Source: Ciona savignyi
Taxonomy: Eukaryota; Chordata; Ascidiacea; Phlebobranchia; Cionidae
DNA: 64,000 nt
Direction of reading: 5' to 3'
NCBI GenBank assembly: GCA_000149265.1
Contig: CH003011.1
Span: forward strand, 42,085-106,084
Part shown: one piece after another, positions 52,641-63,529 of the stretch
How positions within the stretch are numbered: the stretch's first letter is position 1
Layout of the letters: the number at the start of each line of letters is the position of its first letter
Notes under the pieces: generated by a model
What the model saw: the letters and a program-made list of their open reading frames with translations, nothing else
Database searches by the model: none
What the model was told of the DNA's origin: nothing
Made by a program: the position numbers and the translations under genes

Positions 52641-54364
52641 AAGGGGCTTCGATAAGAACGCCAACAATGACAGCAAGTTGCTTGCTACCTTTTCTTGGTT
52701 TACCTTTATCGGCTATACTTTCATAATTGACATCCCCTCAAATGCCAGTTGTTTTGTGAACCAGAAGAAGCAGTCGAGTCGATAAAAGGGTTTCCTTTCA
52801 TACTGCTAACAGCTTTTGCATGTAATGCGTAAATGTCGTAAAATTACTTCGTCAAGACCTATTATGTTACTGCAGCGACAATGGTCCAGAGCATGTCAGT
52901 TTTTATTTTTGTGATGTGTTTAAAAGTCCCCTGAAGTGAGGTGTAATGTTGATTGCGTTTTAGTATTAATAATGAATATTATTGTATTTTTAATCTAAAT
53001 AATAATATTTTTGTTCAAGTTTGACGCAAAATGCACATGTATGCGCTTGTCTGGTCCACGTACTCTATTTTACATTTTTATATCGCGTCAGATTTTTAAC
53101 GGGACCTCATAAACCAATGAATGCCTTAAAATCATATATACATTTAGAAATCGTTCGCCAATCTTGGAATTTAAGTTGTATACTTATACGCTTCATTTCA
53201 AGCACACCTTTGTGTAACAATTCTGACGTGCCTGAACATGTAAATATTTAAGTTCTTGCAATCTTTTGTAGTATTAATGTACTGTACTGAAAGGTACTTT
53301 CCTCTTATGATTAAGTGCACAAGTTATTTTTATTTATGTACAGCTGTCCGTGGGTCGCGATTTTTGAAAGTACCACCGAATCAGCATATTTTTCTTATAT
53401 TTTTTACTTTTTCTCATCATTAGAACAATGTGTTGTAAACCTGTTATTGGCGCTTTGCGCGAAGTGTCAGCATATTGTTCTTTTATTGCAACACACACGG
53501 CACGAACAAACTATACGCTCATGGATGTTGTATCACAAGCACATAACAATACATAGATGCCACAGGAATTAATTTGTTTTTTTACACAACCTGTCAATTC
53601 GTGTTGATTCAGTGTCATATATATTCATTTTGGCACCACTCACTTTATATTTGTTATAATCATACCCACTGTGAGCAGTTTCGCGCGGAAATGAAATTCA
53701 AATAAACAAAAATACGGCATTTTTAGTATTTTGGAACAGTCATTATTAGGTATCTGTAACTAAAATATAAAAATAAACACTGACAATTATAGAGAATGTA
53801 AAGTATGGTAATTGAGTACGCCTACAAAGTAAATATCTTTCGTTGAAATATTCTTAGTAATGACGAAAAAATACTTACACTTGAAAAACCTTCACTGGCA
53901 AATATTTATCCAGAATGATAAGCCGCGTGGTATTATGACGTCACAACAGACTATAAAAACCATGAGTTCAATTATAATTCGAGAGCCTCAATTTTGCGTG
54001 GTAAGAATAAGTACTGTCTGAGCAATAAGATGGTATTGTGAGGAAGTTTAGGCAGATTAAAAATATTTATGTATTTCTGTAATTACAAATGAAATAATAA
54101 ATACTATGGAGACAAATTTAATTATAGGTATTTTTTAACTTGACAGTAGACTAATATTTTTATATACTTGGCAGTATGTTAAAATCGTATAGTTATTTTT
54201 TAACTTGGCAGTAGACCGATACGCAAAATAGTCTAACTTTTATGAATTTCTATCAGACATATCGATAATTACCCTGGTTTAAATATATATTAGTTCAACT
54301 TGTATTCTATTCGCTACACCGTCACTGTTGTACCATATACATTGCTTTGACAAAATATTCAAAA
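52641..54364 (+). other. laminin 3' UTR and mucin upstream region
   Basis: No exon is seen. A likely poly(A) signal (AATAAA) lies at 53701-53706, about 1 kb past the laminin stop. A TATA-like TATAAAA lies at 53952-53958, about 410 bp before the mucin start codon, and could serve its promoter. ORFs here are at most 85 codons, without motifs. Confidence 0.4.
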
Positions 54365-57300
54365 ATGGAAAGAGTTTATTATATTATTAGCATCGTCATA
54401 TTGACATATGCGTTGGAAGCGAATTCTCAAAATACACCAAGCGTCAGTCAAACATCCGCAACCAACGGTCAATTCACCAGTCAAACATTCGCAACCAACG
54501 GTCAATTCACCAGTCAACCATCTGCAACCAACGGTCAATTCACCAGTCAACCATCTGCAACCAACGGTCAATTCACCAGTCAACCATCTGCAACCAACGG
54601 TCAATTCACCAGTCAAACATCCGCAACCAACGGTCAATTTACCAGCCAACCATCTGCAACCAACGGTCAATTCACCAGTCAACCAACTGCAACCAACGGT
54701 CAATTCACTAGTCAAACATCCGCAACCAACGGTCAATTCACCAGTCAAACATCCGAAACCAACGGTCAATTCACCAGTCAACCATCCGCAACCATCGGTC
54801 AAATCACCAGTCAACCATTTTCAACCAACGTTCAATTCACCAGTCAAACATCCGCAACCAACGGTCAATTCACCAGTCAACCATCTGCAACCAACAGTCA
54901 ATTCACCAGTCAACCATCTGCAACCAACGGTCAATTCACCAGTCAAACATCTGCAACCAACGGTCAATTAACCAGTCAAACATCCGCAACCAGCGGTCAA
55001 TTCACCAGTCAACCATCCGCAACCAACGGTCAATTCACCAGTAAACCATCCGCAACCAACGGTCAATTCACCAGTCAACCATCCGCAACCAACGGCCAAT
55101 TCACCAGTCAACCATCCGCAACCAACAGTCAATTCACCAGTCAAAAATCCTCAACCAACGGTCAATTCACCAGTCAAACCATCCACAACCAACGGTCAAT
55201 TCACCAGTCAAACGATCCGCAACCAACGGCCAATTCACCAGTCAACCATTTGCAACCAACAGTCAATTCACCAGTCAACCATCTGCAACCAACGGTCAAT
55301 TCACCAGTCAACCATCTGCAACCAACGGTCAATTCACCAGTCAAACATCCGCAACCAGCGGTCAATTCACCAGTCAACCATCCGCAACCAACGGTCAATT
55401 CTCCAGTAAACCATCTGCAACCAACGGTCAATTCACCAGTCAACCATCCGCAACCAGAGGTCAATTCACCAGTCAACCATCTGCAACCAACGGTCAATTG
55501 ACCAGTCAACCATCTGCAACCAACGGTCAATTGACCAGTCAACCATCTGCAACCAACGGTCAATTCACCAGTCAACCATCTGCAACCAACGGTCAATTCA
55601 CCAGTCAAACATCCGCAACCAGCGGTCAATTCACCAGCCAACCATCTGCAACCAACGGTCAATTGAGCAGTCAACCATCTGCAACCAACGGTCAATTCAC
55701 CAGTCAAACATCCGCAACCAACGGTCAATTCACCAGTCAACCATCTGAAACCAACGGTCAATTCACCAGTCAACCATCTGCAACCAACGGTCAATTCACC
55801 AGTCAAACATCCGCAACTAACGGTCAATTCACCATTCAACCATCCGCAACCAACGGTCAATTCACCAGTCAACCATCCGCAACCAACGGTAAATTTACCA
55901 GTCAACCATCCGCAACCAACGGTCAATTCACCAGTCAACCATCCGCAACCAACGGTCAATTCACCAGTCAACCATCTGCAACCAACAGTCAATTCACCAG
56001 TCAACCATCTGCAACTAACGGTCAATTTACCAGTCAGCCAACTGCCACAAACGATAAATTCACCAGTCAATCTTCTACAAGTCAAGCGACATTTACAACA
56101 CATACCGCGGCACTTCCAGGTTGGAAAATTTCTAATTTGGGGTATATATATATCACTAATACTTCATTTCTAAGGTGTAAACGAGTGCATTCAGCTTCCT
56201 GATGTGTGCGATGTTAAGCCTGGTAGCTGGTGTCGTGATACATCGGACGGTTACCAATGTAATTGCGTACCGCCGCAGTATGAAACAAACGGTGTATGCA
56301 TGTCAGGTATTACCATGGTAATCCATTAAGTTAAAAGTTCCCAACCGATTTTTTTGTGCCATAGGCCTTCAATTTGGGGGACAATTGTTTCTACAGCAGA
56401 TTGGGACTAGAAGAAAGCGTGCGATTAACCAGCAATCAGTTGAAGATATGGTAAGATTGGTAATGTAACTGTAGAGTCTTATATAGATAACATAACATCC
56501 CATATAAATCATACAGCTCACACAAGCGTATAATAACTCGACGGGCTTCGTTAGAGTTACCGCAACAGCAGACACAGAGAACAGCAATCAATGGAACTAT
56601 GTGTTGATCTACACCGCTCAATCAAACGTTAATGAGAGTTACATCTCATGGACATTTTCTAATTACCTAGAAACACAGAATGTAAGCAGAAGCGAACATG
56701 CGGTATTGATATTCCAGAACAGCACTTAATAATGCATTTTACAGTGCAACGTTACAACCGACTCTGCATGCCAAGTTCTCGAACTTACATTGTCACCGAA
56801 GAAATCGGTGCAGTCAGCAGGAAGTGTGTGAAATCATTTTAATTTTAAACTTAAGTTTTCTTTAACATAATTTTCCTTATTTAAAATAGATGTTGGCAAT
56901 TTGGTTTGCGAAGCCAGTCTCGGTTATTGTGATACTGCAAGTACAACCTGCATGTCGAGTAACGGCTCGCTCAGTTGTAGTTGCACACAAGGATTCTACG
57001 CTACTGAAGGGAATGATCGATTCTGTTCAGGTAAATTCGGCTATTTTAGTAAATAGGCTTAATAGTCTGTTGTGTGTTAGTTTAGTTTATTTTTTGTTTC
57101 CACGATGAAAACATAAATCAGGATTATTAAAAAAAAGATTGGAAAACGGGAAAAAAACGGCAAAACGACAGTCGTTAGAACACGTGTTTATTGGGATAGT
57201 GAAGATATTTAGTGTTAACGATTACGAGCGAATTTATTAATACAGTGCACGACGGATTTTATAAATGTTTAACCGCTTACTCTATTATCACCCTTCAGTA

Positions 57301-58260
57301 ATGTTAAGGCGCAGGCTATAAACTAGGTAACGATCACGTGTGCATATATCAGAAACGGTTTACGGAGCTTAGTCAATCATCAATATTTTAAAATATTTGG
57401 CGGCTACATTCAAATTAAATAATCCTACTAACATCTTTCGCTTTGCCAACGTTTAACGTTTACCCTTTTAAAAGTACCTCTTATATTACAGTCAAAATAT
57501 GCACTGGCAACAGTGACTGTAATGGTCCTAATGGTGAGTGCAAAATCAATCAGTTGACGTTAGTCCCGTACTGCTCCTGTAACTTCGGGTTTTCTGGTCA
57601 GAATTGCTTCGACGGTGAGAATATTATGTACAATTTATTATGGACATATTGTACGCAATGAATCATGGTGTATCACACTATACACAACATTTATTCTGGT
57701 TCCAAACAAATTATATATATAATATTTGAGCATGAAATTTAAAAAAACTATATTTTCAGCATGGTTGCTGGTTTTTGTCATATTTGCATCGTGCATTGGA
57801 GGAATTATAATTCTGTTTGGTGGTTATTGCTTTTGGAGAAGAAGGAAACTTTCCAAAGACGATTATACGAAAAACGATCCGTGGTTGGTAAGTAAACAAG
57901 AGTTGTAAATGCAACTTGTAAATACAGTAAACTAGTAAATGCATAACACTAAATGACTTAGTTAGTTCGCCTTAAGCACGAACACTTAAAATTAAATAAA
58001 TCCAGTAATAGTTTAGTAACTGGTAAAATATGCGACTTGGAAATAATTTAAAAATCATTACTTTGTTATCGCAGAATCCCTCGGGAAGAAAGATCACCTA
58101 TAATGTAAGTGTCACTGCAATATGATTTATAAAGTTACTGTAACATGATTATATTCGGTCAAATAAGTTATATGTTTTATAACAGCGGGCGTTCAACGAT
58201 GTTGAATTAAACGGAAGAAACAACAACGTTTACGAAGACGAACAAAGGAGTTATTTATAG
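54365..58260 (+). CDS. transmembrane mucin-like EGF protein, 10 exons
   Basis: Start ATG 54365 opens a signal peptide (YYIISIVILTYA, cut near NSQ). Exons: 54365-56119, 56175-56306, 56365-56450, 56517-56681, 56745-56823, 56890-57030, 57492-57614, 57760-57887, 58075-58104, 58186-58260. The huge first exon encodes about 49 copies of an 11-residue Ser/Thr/Gln repeat (TSQPSATNGQF). Next come an EGF-like module (VNECIQLPDVCD), a dibasic RRKR site, a ~100-residue module that may be SEA-like, two EGF-like modules (CEASLGYCDTASTTC; CTGNSDCNGPNGEC), one TM helix (WLLVFVIFASCIGGIIILF), a basic stop-transfer RRRK and a ~40-residue tail. The layout matches membrane mucins such as MUC17. Length is about 903 residues if the two extra bases in the array are ignored. 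No gene name can be given. Confidence 0.85.
54446..56080 (+). repeat. 33-bp coding minisatellite, ~49 copies
   Basis: A near-perfect array of a 33-base unit (ACCAGTCAACCATCTGCAAC plus 13 bases). Units alternate mainly at CCATCT/ACATCC. The unit length is a multiple of three and the unit lacks stops in several frames on both strands, so long shadow frames (for example 55201-56103 on the minus strand) appear. There are no unique spacers, so it is not a CRISPR array. Confidence 0.95.
55175..55214 (+). other. two +1 insertions in the mucin repeat array
   Basis: One repeat reads CAGTCAAACCATCC (an extra base near 55178-55180) and the next CAGTCAAACGATCC (an extra G at 55214). The net +2 shift moves TSQPSATNGQF from the frame of the start codon into the frame that stays open to 56119 and splices correctly. 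Without correction, translation from ATG 54365 stays open in the wrong frame and ends near 55501. Confidence 0.85.
56369..56823 (+). other. possible SEA-like module with RRKR site
   Basis: This part lies between the first and second EGF-like modules. GTRRKRAIN is a furin-type site. It is followed by TGFVRVTATAD and WNYVLIYTAQ strands and several N-glycosylation sequons (NNS, NES, NVT). Size and position suit an SEA domain, but I do not see the classic GSVVV autoproteolysis motif, so the call is tentative. Confidence 0.35.
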
Positions 58261-58755
58261 TAATATTCGATCGTAATATTTTCAGTAATACTACTTCTTC
58301 GACTAGCCATTGTTGTGAATACAAAAAACGTTCCTATAACGACACTAATATTTAGTCTCCTTTGTATTATTTTTTATGTAAGGATCACGCATGCCCACCG
58401 ATATACAATTTCAATCGATAATTTGTTTGTCTAAAAATCCGAAGAGGTATCGTAATGTTGATTTAATTGATTAAAATCACCTTTCCAATCGTTGAAGGAT
58501 ATACTTGAGATAAGGAACTTAATAACACCCTATATTTATGTGACAACGTATTGCATTATTAATAACCCAAGTTTGCGATACTTGAAAACCTTTATTTATT
58601 GTTGCCCATAGTCGTAAGAAAATTATCAAATTTCTATGAAAATTTGACCTTATTTGTATATCTATGTCAGAGTCTCAGCTCAATGGATAAAACCTATTTA
58701 CATAATATTCATTTTGACACAACTTTTTACAGTTTTGGATTTAATGTAATTTATT

Positions 58756-58761
58756 AATAAA
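58756..58761 (+). other. poly(A) signal of the mucin-like gene
   Basis: AATAAA about 500 bp after the mucin stop, followed by T-rich sequence. Confidence 0.5.
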
Positions 58762-58964
58762 AAATATAAATTGTAGCCTTATTTGTTTTAGTTTGGCTAC
58801 GTATAACCAGAACTGAGCCCACAAAATAATACACAGTTTAGGAGCGGATCTACTAAAATTTGTAATTCAAAATGATATCTACGTTGTGTAAAATGTTGGC
58901 CATAAACCTTAATTTAAGCCACAACACTAAGTCTTGAACCAATGATAAGCTGATTATTTAGTTT

Positions 58965-59085
58965 ATTTTCGGGCTAGCTTTCTAACCCATGATGGGCTCG
59001 TCACCAGGACCCTTTTTATTTGAATCTGTATATGTATAGCTTGCTTTAGACATTCGGTCACACGACCGTACTGAAATAACTCTGT
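58965..59085. repeat. dispersed repeat, second copy
   Basis: Shares an ordered series of words with 3885-4010 (GGGCTCG, AGGACC, GTATATGTA, CATTCGGTCACACG). Nothing else is supported between 58261 and 59580. The 59356-59538 frame (GTG start; from an internal ATG, 43 residues with CTSC and CVCLDC) is too short to call. Confidence 0.5.
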
Positions 59086-59587
59086 AAATGAATCGTTGGC
59101 GCCACCATACGTCCAAACGACCATTTCTCATTTTTTAACCTGCCGAAGAGACCGTTTTCGAAAAGAATTGGTTTGTGAAAGGATTGCGTATAATCAATTA
59201 AAAGACCTTTATGCGAAACTGGAAAATACATGTAGCCCTTTCTTAGTCATGGTATTTAAACTGGTGGTTTGCTGAGTTACAATGGTGGTAATTCGATGTT
59301 TCTTTTGGATGAAAGCAGAATGTGCTAAGCTGCGCGTCTGTATTTTCGTTTAGCTGTGACGTTTTGTAATAGTGGAGCGGTGCTTCGTAAAATAAAGTTG
59401 TTGATTATGCATGTCCTGGCTGTTTTATTGGTAAAAAGTTCTAGATGTACCTCATGTAAAAAGGAGCACCAGCTCGAATTTTTAACTAAACATTTGAAGT
59501 GTGTTTGTTTAGATTGCAGATCCAAGCTTCAATTTTAAATTGTGAAAAACTCTAAGACCTTATATGACAGGGGTTTGAGTTACATAG

Positions 59588-59660
59588 TTCTATCTCTAAA
59601 GATCTTGCCATTTTGCTGCAAGTTGAGTATATAATCACGTGCCAAGTTATATAGTTTATA
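59588..59660 (-). pseudogene. remnant of a claudin-like gene start
   Basis: On the minus strand, ATG at 59611-59609 reads MARSLEI, matching MARSSEI of the intact claudin-like gene at 63348. The upstream bases (to about 59660) also match its promoter side, including CACGTGCCAA against TACGTGCCAA. Similarity ends a few codons into the coding part and no further exon is visible, so it is a truncated duplicate. Confidence 0.6.
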
Positions 59661-59699
59661 AGACAACGTTAATGTATCTATTCTTTGCTTAAATGGAAC

Positions 59700-60530
59700 T
59701 CTTCTTATTATCCAATTTTGGTATACTTCCGGCGGTAATTGCATACGCATGTTTCAACGAAGTTTTATAACGTGAACAGTGATTTACTTGCAGCTCACGT
59801 TTGGTCGGTAAGTTTCGCCGCCCTTAATTAGGTATAACCCTGCCGTTAACTTGTTGAGTAAGCGGGAAACGTGAGATGAAAAAATCAGATTCGCGTGTTT
59901 AACAAAGCAAATGAGCTTAATAATAGAATGCATTGCGCGTTGCTTAAAACCCGCATTTGTATTGGAAAAATGTTTATATATAAGTCGCGTAAGTATTATC
60001 TAAACTACTGCTTCTCAAATGGTGCGCCGCGGCACACACTTGCATTTCGTAAATTTACGACAGATCGTGCATAGATCATAAACTACTAAATTGTTAGTGT
60101 CTTGTTCGTTCTTTTCCATTGTAACGTTACTTCTACATTAACTTTCGAAAAGCAAGAGCGCTCAAGAAACAGTAATTTCGTTATGTGGAAAATTCGGTGA
60201 TGAAATAATTTAAAATCAATGTTTAATTTTCCATATTTTTCCTAAATTGTTTGAGTAATTAGTATATTGTTTTAACTTCGTGTTCGCCCGTTAGTTTCTT
60301 AATTGGTCTCGGGTGCGCCACGAGGTCAAAATGATCGAGAACCACTGATCTAAACTGTACACGCATGTAATTTCCCGAATGTTTAAAGTTGGGCTTTTTT
60401 CTGCTGTTAATCACGTTGAAATATGAACAAGGTTGGTAAATAGAAGGAATATATAAGTCTATGTTGTAATATTCTATAAAAAGAAACACGGTAAAGTTTT
60501 TTTTAAATAAAGTAGCTGCGAAACTTCTAT
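59700..60530. repeat. long direct repeat, copy 1 (with insertion)
   Basis: Matches 63530-64000 at high identity: TCCAATTTTGGTATACTTCC, GTTTGGTCGGTAAGTTTCGC, GAGTAAGCGGGAAACGTGA, AAGTCGCG-AAGTATTATCTAA, and after the insertion ATATAAGTCTATGTTGTA. Copy 1 carries an extra 342-bp element that copy 2 lacks. Confidence 0.9.
60006..60347. mobile_element. non-autonomous hAT-like element with 8-bp TSD
   Basis: A 342-bp insertion flanked by identical 8-bp duplications ATCTAAAC (59998-60005 and 60348-60355). The ends are imperfect inverted repeats: TACTGCTTCTC on the left and CAGTGGTTCTC as the reverse complement of the right end. The latter is typical of hAT/Charlie-type transposons, which make 8-bp TSDs. 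The sister copy shows the unoccupied target (ATCTAATC at 63835-63842). There is no transposase ORF. Confidence 0.8.
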
Positions 60531-61027
60531 CTTGTTGACAGTGAATGGATATAGTGTTATGAATGGCCATTGTTAACAATGAAAATCAAATGGTATAAGA
60601 GTATGAACAATATAATAACTATTGAGAAACGAAAAACTTCCGTTTAGTAACAGGGGTTTCTGTACCATTGTTATGTTTTATTTTTAGGTTGTTGTAGCAC
60701 CTGGTGGTTGACGTTTAACACAATACAAAGTGGAACCAACTGTTATGTAAATAAAATGAGCAAATATTACCAAATGCATGTGGTATGACGTGCGTACCAA
60801 TATTGCGAATTGTTCTATCGGCAAAGGAAAATGTGATACAGCCAGTATGGCCCTGCTGAATAGAGATAGGGAAACTCCTGAATATAGTTACCGGGGACAG
60901 GGCATTGGTTTTTTTCGAATTTGTGTATAAATAATGGAATACAAAGAAAATCAAGCATTTCATGAATTGGATTTGAATCAGACTTGTACGCGAAAATTAA
61001 ACTCCGACTTTACAGCGTGAAAGTACA

Positions 61028-61800
61028 ATGCACTGCACGAAGGTAAGATAATAAGTTGGATACGAATTTTTAACTGATATGCTGAACCAAAACTAAATTG
61101 GCTATTTCTATAATGTAATCCAATGTTATAATCTAGGTCCTAACATATTAAAACTCTCACAGGTTTTGTCAATTTTTTTGCTGGTTTGTTGTTGCACCGC
61201 AAACGCGAAAGATATTCGTCTGTACAAGAGAGCAGTTCGTCAACTTGACCAGCACACCAAAGAGTAAGTTTGTCGCTCAAAAGATTTTTTAATAAAAAAT
61301 TATACATATAGCTAAAGTGAATCCTTGTTATTACCTGTTCGTTTATAATCAATAGCCTATCTTTGGTTAGTAAGAACGATTAAACATAAACATTTTTATA
61401 AGTTCAATTTTTTTCCGAAAATACATGTCTTGAACCACATAATGTGCTAGCATAATTGGCTTCATAAATTAAAAAAATATTGTGTTGGTTTACTTGTAGA
61501 TTCTTAAGGGAGAATGAATGCACGGTTGAGGTGACAACGAGAAATAAAAAAGGAATCGCAAGATGGACCAACGTGCAATTCACTTGTCGGAATGTGGAAG
61601 AAAGTTTGCTGAGCTCCGTCATCTGCGAAGGAAAATGCGTAGATCCCGCTAAGTGTCGCAAGATTCGAAATGCTAAAAGCATTCCAATTCCATACACAGC
61701 GAAAATCCTAATGCGTAGTGGCTTGCGGTTTGATGTTACTTTACACACAGCATGTATTTGTGTCTCACGAACCAATGTAAGAAACAGATGTTCAAACTAA
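61028..61800 (+). CDS. IL-17-like secreted cytokine, 3 exons
   Basis: Exons 61028-61042, 61163-61263, 61500-61800 join in phase to 138 residues. MHCTKVLSIFLLVCCCTANA is a signal peptide. A dibasic YKR follows at about residues 27-29. The C-terminal half has the IL-17 cystine-knot pattern: SVICEGKC (compare SVIWEAKC in IL-17A), then KSIPIPYTAKILMRSG (compare SVPIQQEILVLRR), then TACICVSR (compare VGCTCVTP). It probably acts as a secreted, disulphide-linked dimer on IL-17 receptors. IL-17 homologues are known from invertebrates and tunicates. The small first exon start is inferred from a good signal peptide plus matching splice sites. Confidence 0.75.
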
Positions 61801-62000
61801 CCAAACAAGTACCCAGGAATCACACCAACGCAATTTAGTAAAGTTAATATTACATTTACGTTTATCTAGCCAAAGTGTCATCTTTTTTTAAGTGTAGCTG
61901 ATGATATAGTTTACACGCCGAACGTATTTTTCCATTGTAAAATCATGTATGTAGTGTATATTTTTATAATTATTTATGAATATTGATTCAATACACAAAT

Positions 62001-62190
62001 GACCGTTTACTAAACTTCGTCATCTGCAAAAAAAATGTGCATATTCCACTAAGTGTCGCAAGATTCGGAATGCTAAAAGAATTCCAATTCCCTACAATGA
62101 GAAAATCATATTGCGTAGTGGCTTTTGGTTGAAATCGACTTTGGACACATGTAGTCCTATATGCTCCTAAACAATTGTTTAAATTAAAAA
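62001..62190 (+). pseudogene. partial duplicate of the IL-17-like last exon
   Basis: Aligns with about 61602-61800, sharing CGTCATCTGC, CTAAGTGTCGCAAGATTCG, ATTCCAATTCC and TGCGTAGTGGCTT. Relative to the parent it lacks one base in an A run at 62028-62035, which breaks the frame, and the end is altered (CSPICS then stop). No 5' exons are seen, so it is a tandem pseudo-exon. Confidence 0.85.
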
Positions 62191-62312
62191 AAATAGTTTA
62201 GCCTATACATCAAAATCACCCTAAACTAACGTTTAACGGATAAACATTAATATATTATCCTATGTGTAGGCCAACTCAAAAACATTTTTAAAATTAAATA
62301 ATTTAAATATAA

Positions 62313-62318
62313 TTTATT
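62313..62318 (-). other. poly(A) signal of the claudin-like gene
   Basis: AATAAA on the minus strand, about 130 bp beyond the claudin-like stop. Confidence 0.5.
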
Positions 62319-62446
62319 TGAATAATTACATTACACAAAAGTAGCAAAACAAACATACAAAGTATGAAATAACAGCAGAAGTCATTACAATATAGTTTAA
62401 ATAAAAAAACACGAGCAACACCGAAAGGCGAAAACATTTTGGAAAT

Positions 62447-63348
62447 TTATATAATATCGTATGTTTTTTTGCTTGCCAACAAACCAACGGTACCAGAAGC
62501 AATACCCCCGATACCACCTGTCCAACCTAAAGCATAGCTATAACCAAATGGTGGAGGTGAAGTTTTCGAAAGTAAGGTTTGTCCTGTGTACACCATTACA
62601 CCGCCCAACGTAAAGATGCCTGGGATAATACGCTGTAATTAGTTCGACTTTATAAGTAATAATATTGAATCTAAGCGAAACAGTAATATATTATAATGTT
62701 TACATGACAGACACAATTATAATTTATAGGCTACTTAATATGTAAAAAATAATGTAAAGAACTAATAACATGTGTAGATATTCTAATTTAGTGATAATAT
62801 ATTAAGTTAACTACTTTAGTAGTAATAAATGTTTAATAGATATGTTACTATCAAAAAAATAACCGAAAATTAATTTGTGAGAATCTACAGCCATCTATAC
62901 CTAATAATTTATACGGTGAATTAAAATTGGATGTAAAACTCTCTGATTAAATAAACTAACCTGTCGTAATGAAAATGGCAGAACCAATTTTAATGTTTAG
63001 TCGATTTTCTTGAACAATGCCAATGAGCAGAAATGTAAGTCCGGTAACCATGGAGAGGAATGAAATAGATAGGATTCCCAGCGTAATTTTTGCAACAACC
63101 GTCTGCGTTTCTAAAAGGTATAGAACTTGGTTAGGAAAGTGCATCATTAGGTTTATATAAGCCTTAGGCCAACACTTACCTATATCTAAGTTACAAACAC
63201 CATTTAAACAGGAGAGAAATAATCCTCGCTGATTATAAATTCCATCTTTCATGTACACAAACCAATCACTTGTAAATACAGATAACCCGCAGAGTACTAA
63301 TGTTAACGATGACATAAAAACTGCTATTATCTCTGAAGACCTTGCCAT
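62447..63348 (-). CDS. claudin/PMP22-family four-transmembrane protein
   Basis: Minus-strand exons 63348-63180, 63110-62961, 62619-62447 give 163 residues. Four hydrophobic helices lie at about residues 8-28, 58-83, 95-118 and 131-153. The first extracellular loop carries the family signature: SDWF, then GLFLSC and a second cysteine five residues later (a variant of W-GLW-C-C). This is expected in the plasma membrane, possibly at cell junctions. The protein is shorter than typical claudins (200 or more residues) and closer to PMP22/EMP proteins, with a very short tail (SKKTYDII). The 69-bp first intron is in frame and could be read through by mistake. The gene is convergent with the IL-17-like gene. 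A remnant of a second copy lies at 59.6 kb. Confidence 0.8.
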
Positions 63349-63529
63349 TTTCGAAGCGTGCTATGCATATAAATACGTGCCAAATAATATACGATTTATT
63401 AAACAAAGTTAATGAACTATTATTTGTCTAAATAAATGCTTCGGAGAAGTGTAATTCACACACTTAAAGATGTTAAGAATAATGAAACAACTCTCATTGA
63501 AAGCCAGTTATATAGGTTTGTTTTAAATA

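Noticed and set aside
54446-56080. CRISPR-like array
   Set aside because: Repeats are contiguous 33-mers without unique spacers, inside a coding exon of a eukaryotic gene.
55201-56103. 300-codon minus-strand ORF of WLTGELTVGC repeats (also 54359-54814)
   Set aside because: It is the reverse-complement reading of the 33-bp mucin minisatellite, whose unit lacks stops in several frames. It has no splice or signal context of its own.
59356-59538. Small cysteine-containing ORF with CTSC/CVCLDC
   Set aside because: It starts at GTG (43 codons from the first ATG), with no clear signal peptide or homologue. Too short to support.
60715-60963. 82-codon minus-strand ORF
   Set aside because: No domain, and it lies just upstream of the IL-17-like gene in probable promoter DNA.
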